Origin: DYJB01 sp963777165
Lineage (GTDB): Bacteria; Chloroflexota; Anaerolineae; Anaerolineales; E44-bin32
DNA: 64,000 nt
Reading direction: 5' to 3'
Assembly: GCA_963777165.1 (NCBI GenBank)
Contig: CAVZPO010000022.1
Span: 75,593-139,592 of the forward strand
A program made the translations under genes and the position numbers. The notes below the pieces were generated by a model that ran no database searches, was not told where the DNA came from, and saw nothing but the letters and a program-made list of their open reading frames with translations. This document shows, in pieces, positions 63,854 through 64,000 of the stretch (positions are counted from its first letter, which is position 1; every line of letters starts with the position of its first letter).

Positions 63854-63969
63854 CGCTAAGAACGCCCCGCCAACTGCGCGGGGCCTTCGGCGGGACCCCG
63901 GTAAGGACATCCGGGGCGAACGGCCTGCGGCGGCCCACGGCGGTCTTCGACTGCTCGAGATCGTTGGGC
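63854..63969 (+). other. attC-like site 10
   Basis: Ends CTGCTCGAGATCGTTGGGCGG with an intact GTTGGGC core (63963-63969). The interior CGCGGGGCCTTCGGCGGGAC and ACCCCGGTAAGGACATCCGG are shared with site 7. The left box (CGCTAAGAAC) is degenerate. Confidence 0.55.
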
Positions 63970-64000
63970 GGCGTCGATCGCCAAGAACCGCTCAGACCAC

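Overview
The window is high-GC bacterial chromosome. It looks like a Chloroflexota (Anaerolineae-type) genome, probably metagenome-derived. The grounds are a two-subunit glycine decarboxylase, PknB-like kinases with Thr/Pro-rich outer tails, many short lipoproteins starting with TPTPTP-type linkers, and abundant GTAGGGGC-type palindromes. This placement is inference from gene style; there is no rRNA here to fix it.

1-34.5 kb is ordinary core and metabolic sequence in mixed orientation. On the minus strand lie serine hydroxymethyltransferase (cut by the window edge), an M1-type peptidase, tRNA-Val(UAC), an M29 aminopeptidase behind a Ser/Thr kinase, a second kinase behind a TGS-uridine kinase, the gcvH-gcvPA-gcvPB operon under a tandem glycine riboswitch, alanine racemase and an MBL hydrolase. 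On the plus strand lie an RpiR regulator, a methyltransferase/FAH-hydrolase/dcd/MFS/DUF309 run, azlCD, a threonine-dehydrogenase-like SDR, an SLC13-type permease, tgt, uppP, a PstS-like lipoprotein and a tryptophanase. One-carbon and glycine metabolism recurs: glyA, the gcv operon, and a threonine-dehydrogenase-like gene directly divergent from gcv. Intergenic gaps carry several palindromic repeat families and a degenerate short-period repeat tract.

34.5-41.8 kb is a 3,180-bp direct tandem duplication of a heterodimeric ABC exporter pair (A1, B1-truncated, A2, B2), joined at a GTTGG microhomology. The copies differ clearly at the 5' end and hardly at all at the 3' end.

41.9-64 kb is accessory sequence in which every recognisable gene is on the plus strand. 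Genes or small gene groups are separated by 130-290 bp elements that begin GCCTAAC or GCCCAAC and end CTCGAG..GTTRGGC. The clearest three (42624-42753, 43718-43874, 46558-46714) have the layout of integron attC sites, so the region reads as an integron cassette array, or an attC cluster without its integrase. No integrase lies in the window. Cargo includes two RibD/DHFR-like reductases, lipoproteins, a cyclophilin, a 5'-3' exonuclease, DUF952, SAM methyltransferases, hydrolases, an E2-like acyltransferase, an aminotransferase and membrane proteins. The most interesting cassette carries a D12-class DNA adenine methylase, a ParB-like protein and a phosphoribosyltransferase-like protein as one operon with its own near-leaderless promoter: a candidate undescribed DNA-modification/conflict system.

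More than 20 single-base indels break otherwise good genes, mostly in G or C runs and mostly between 24 and 52 kb; even the tRNA has one extra base. Uncorrected long-read errors explain this better than real decay, so frameshifted genes are annotated at their inferred full length.
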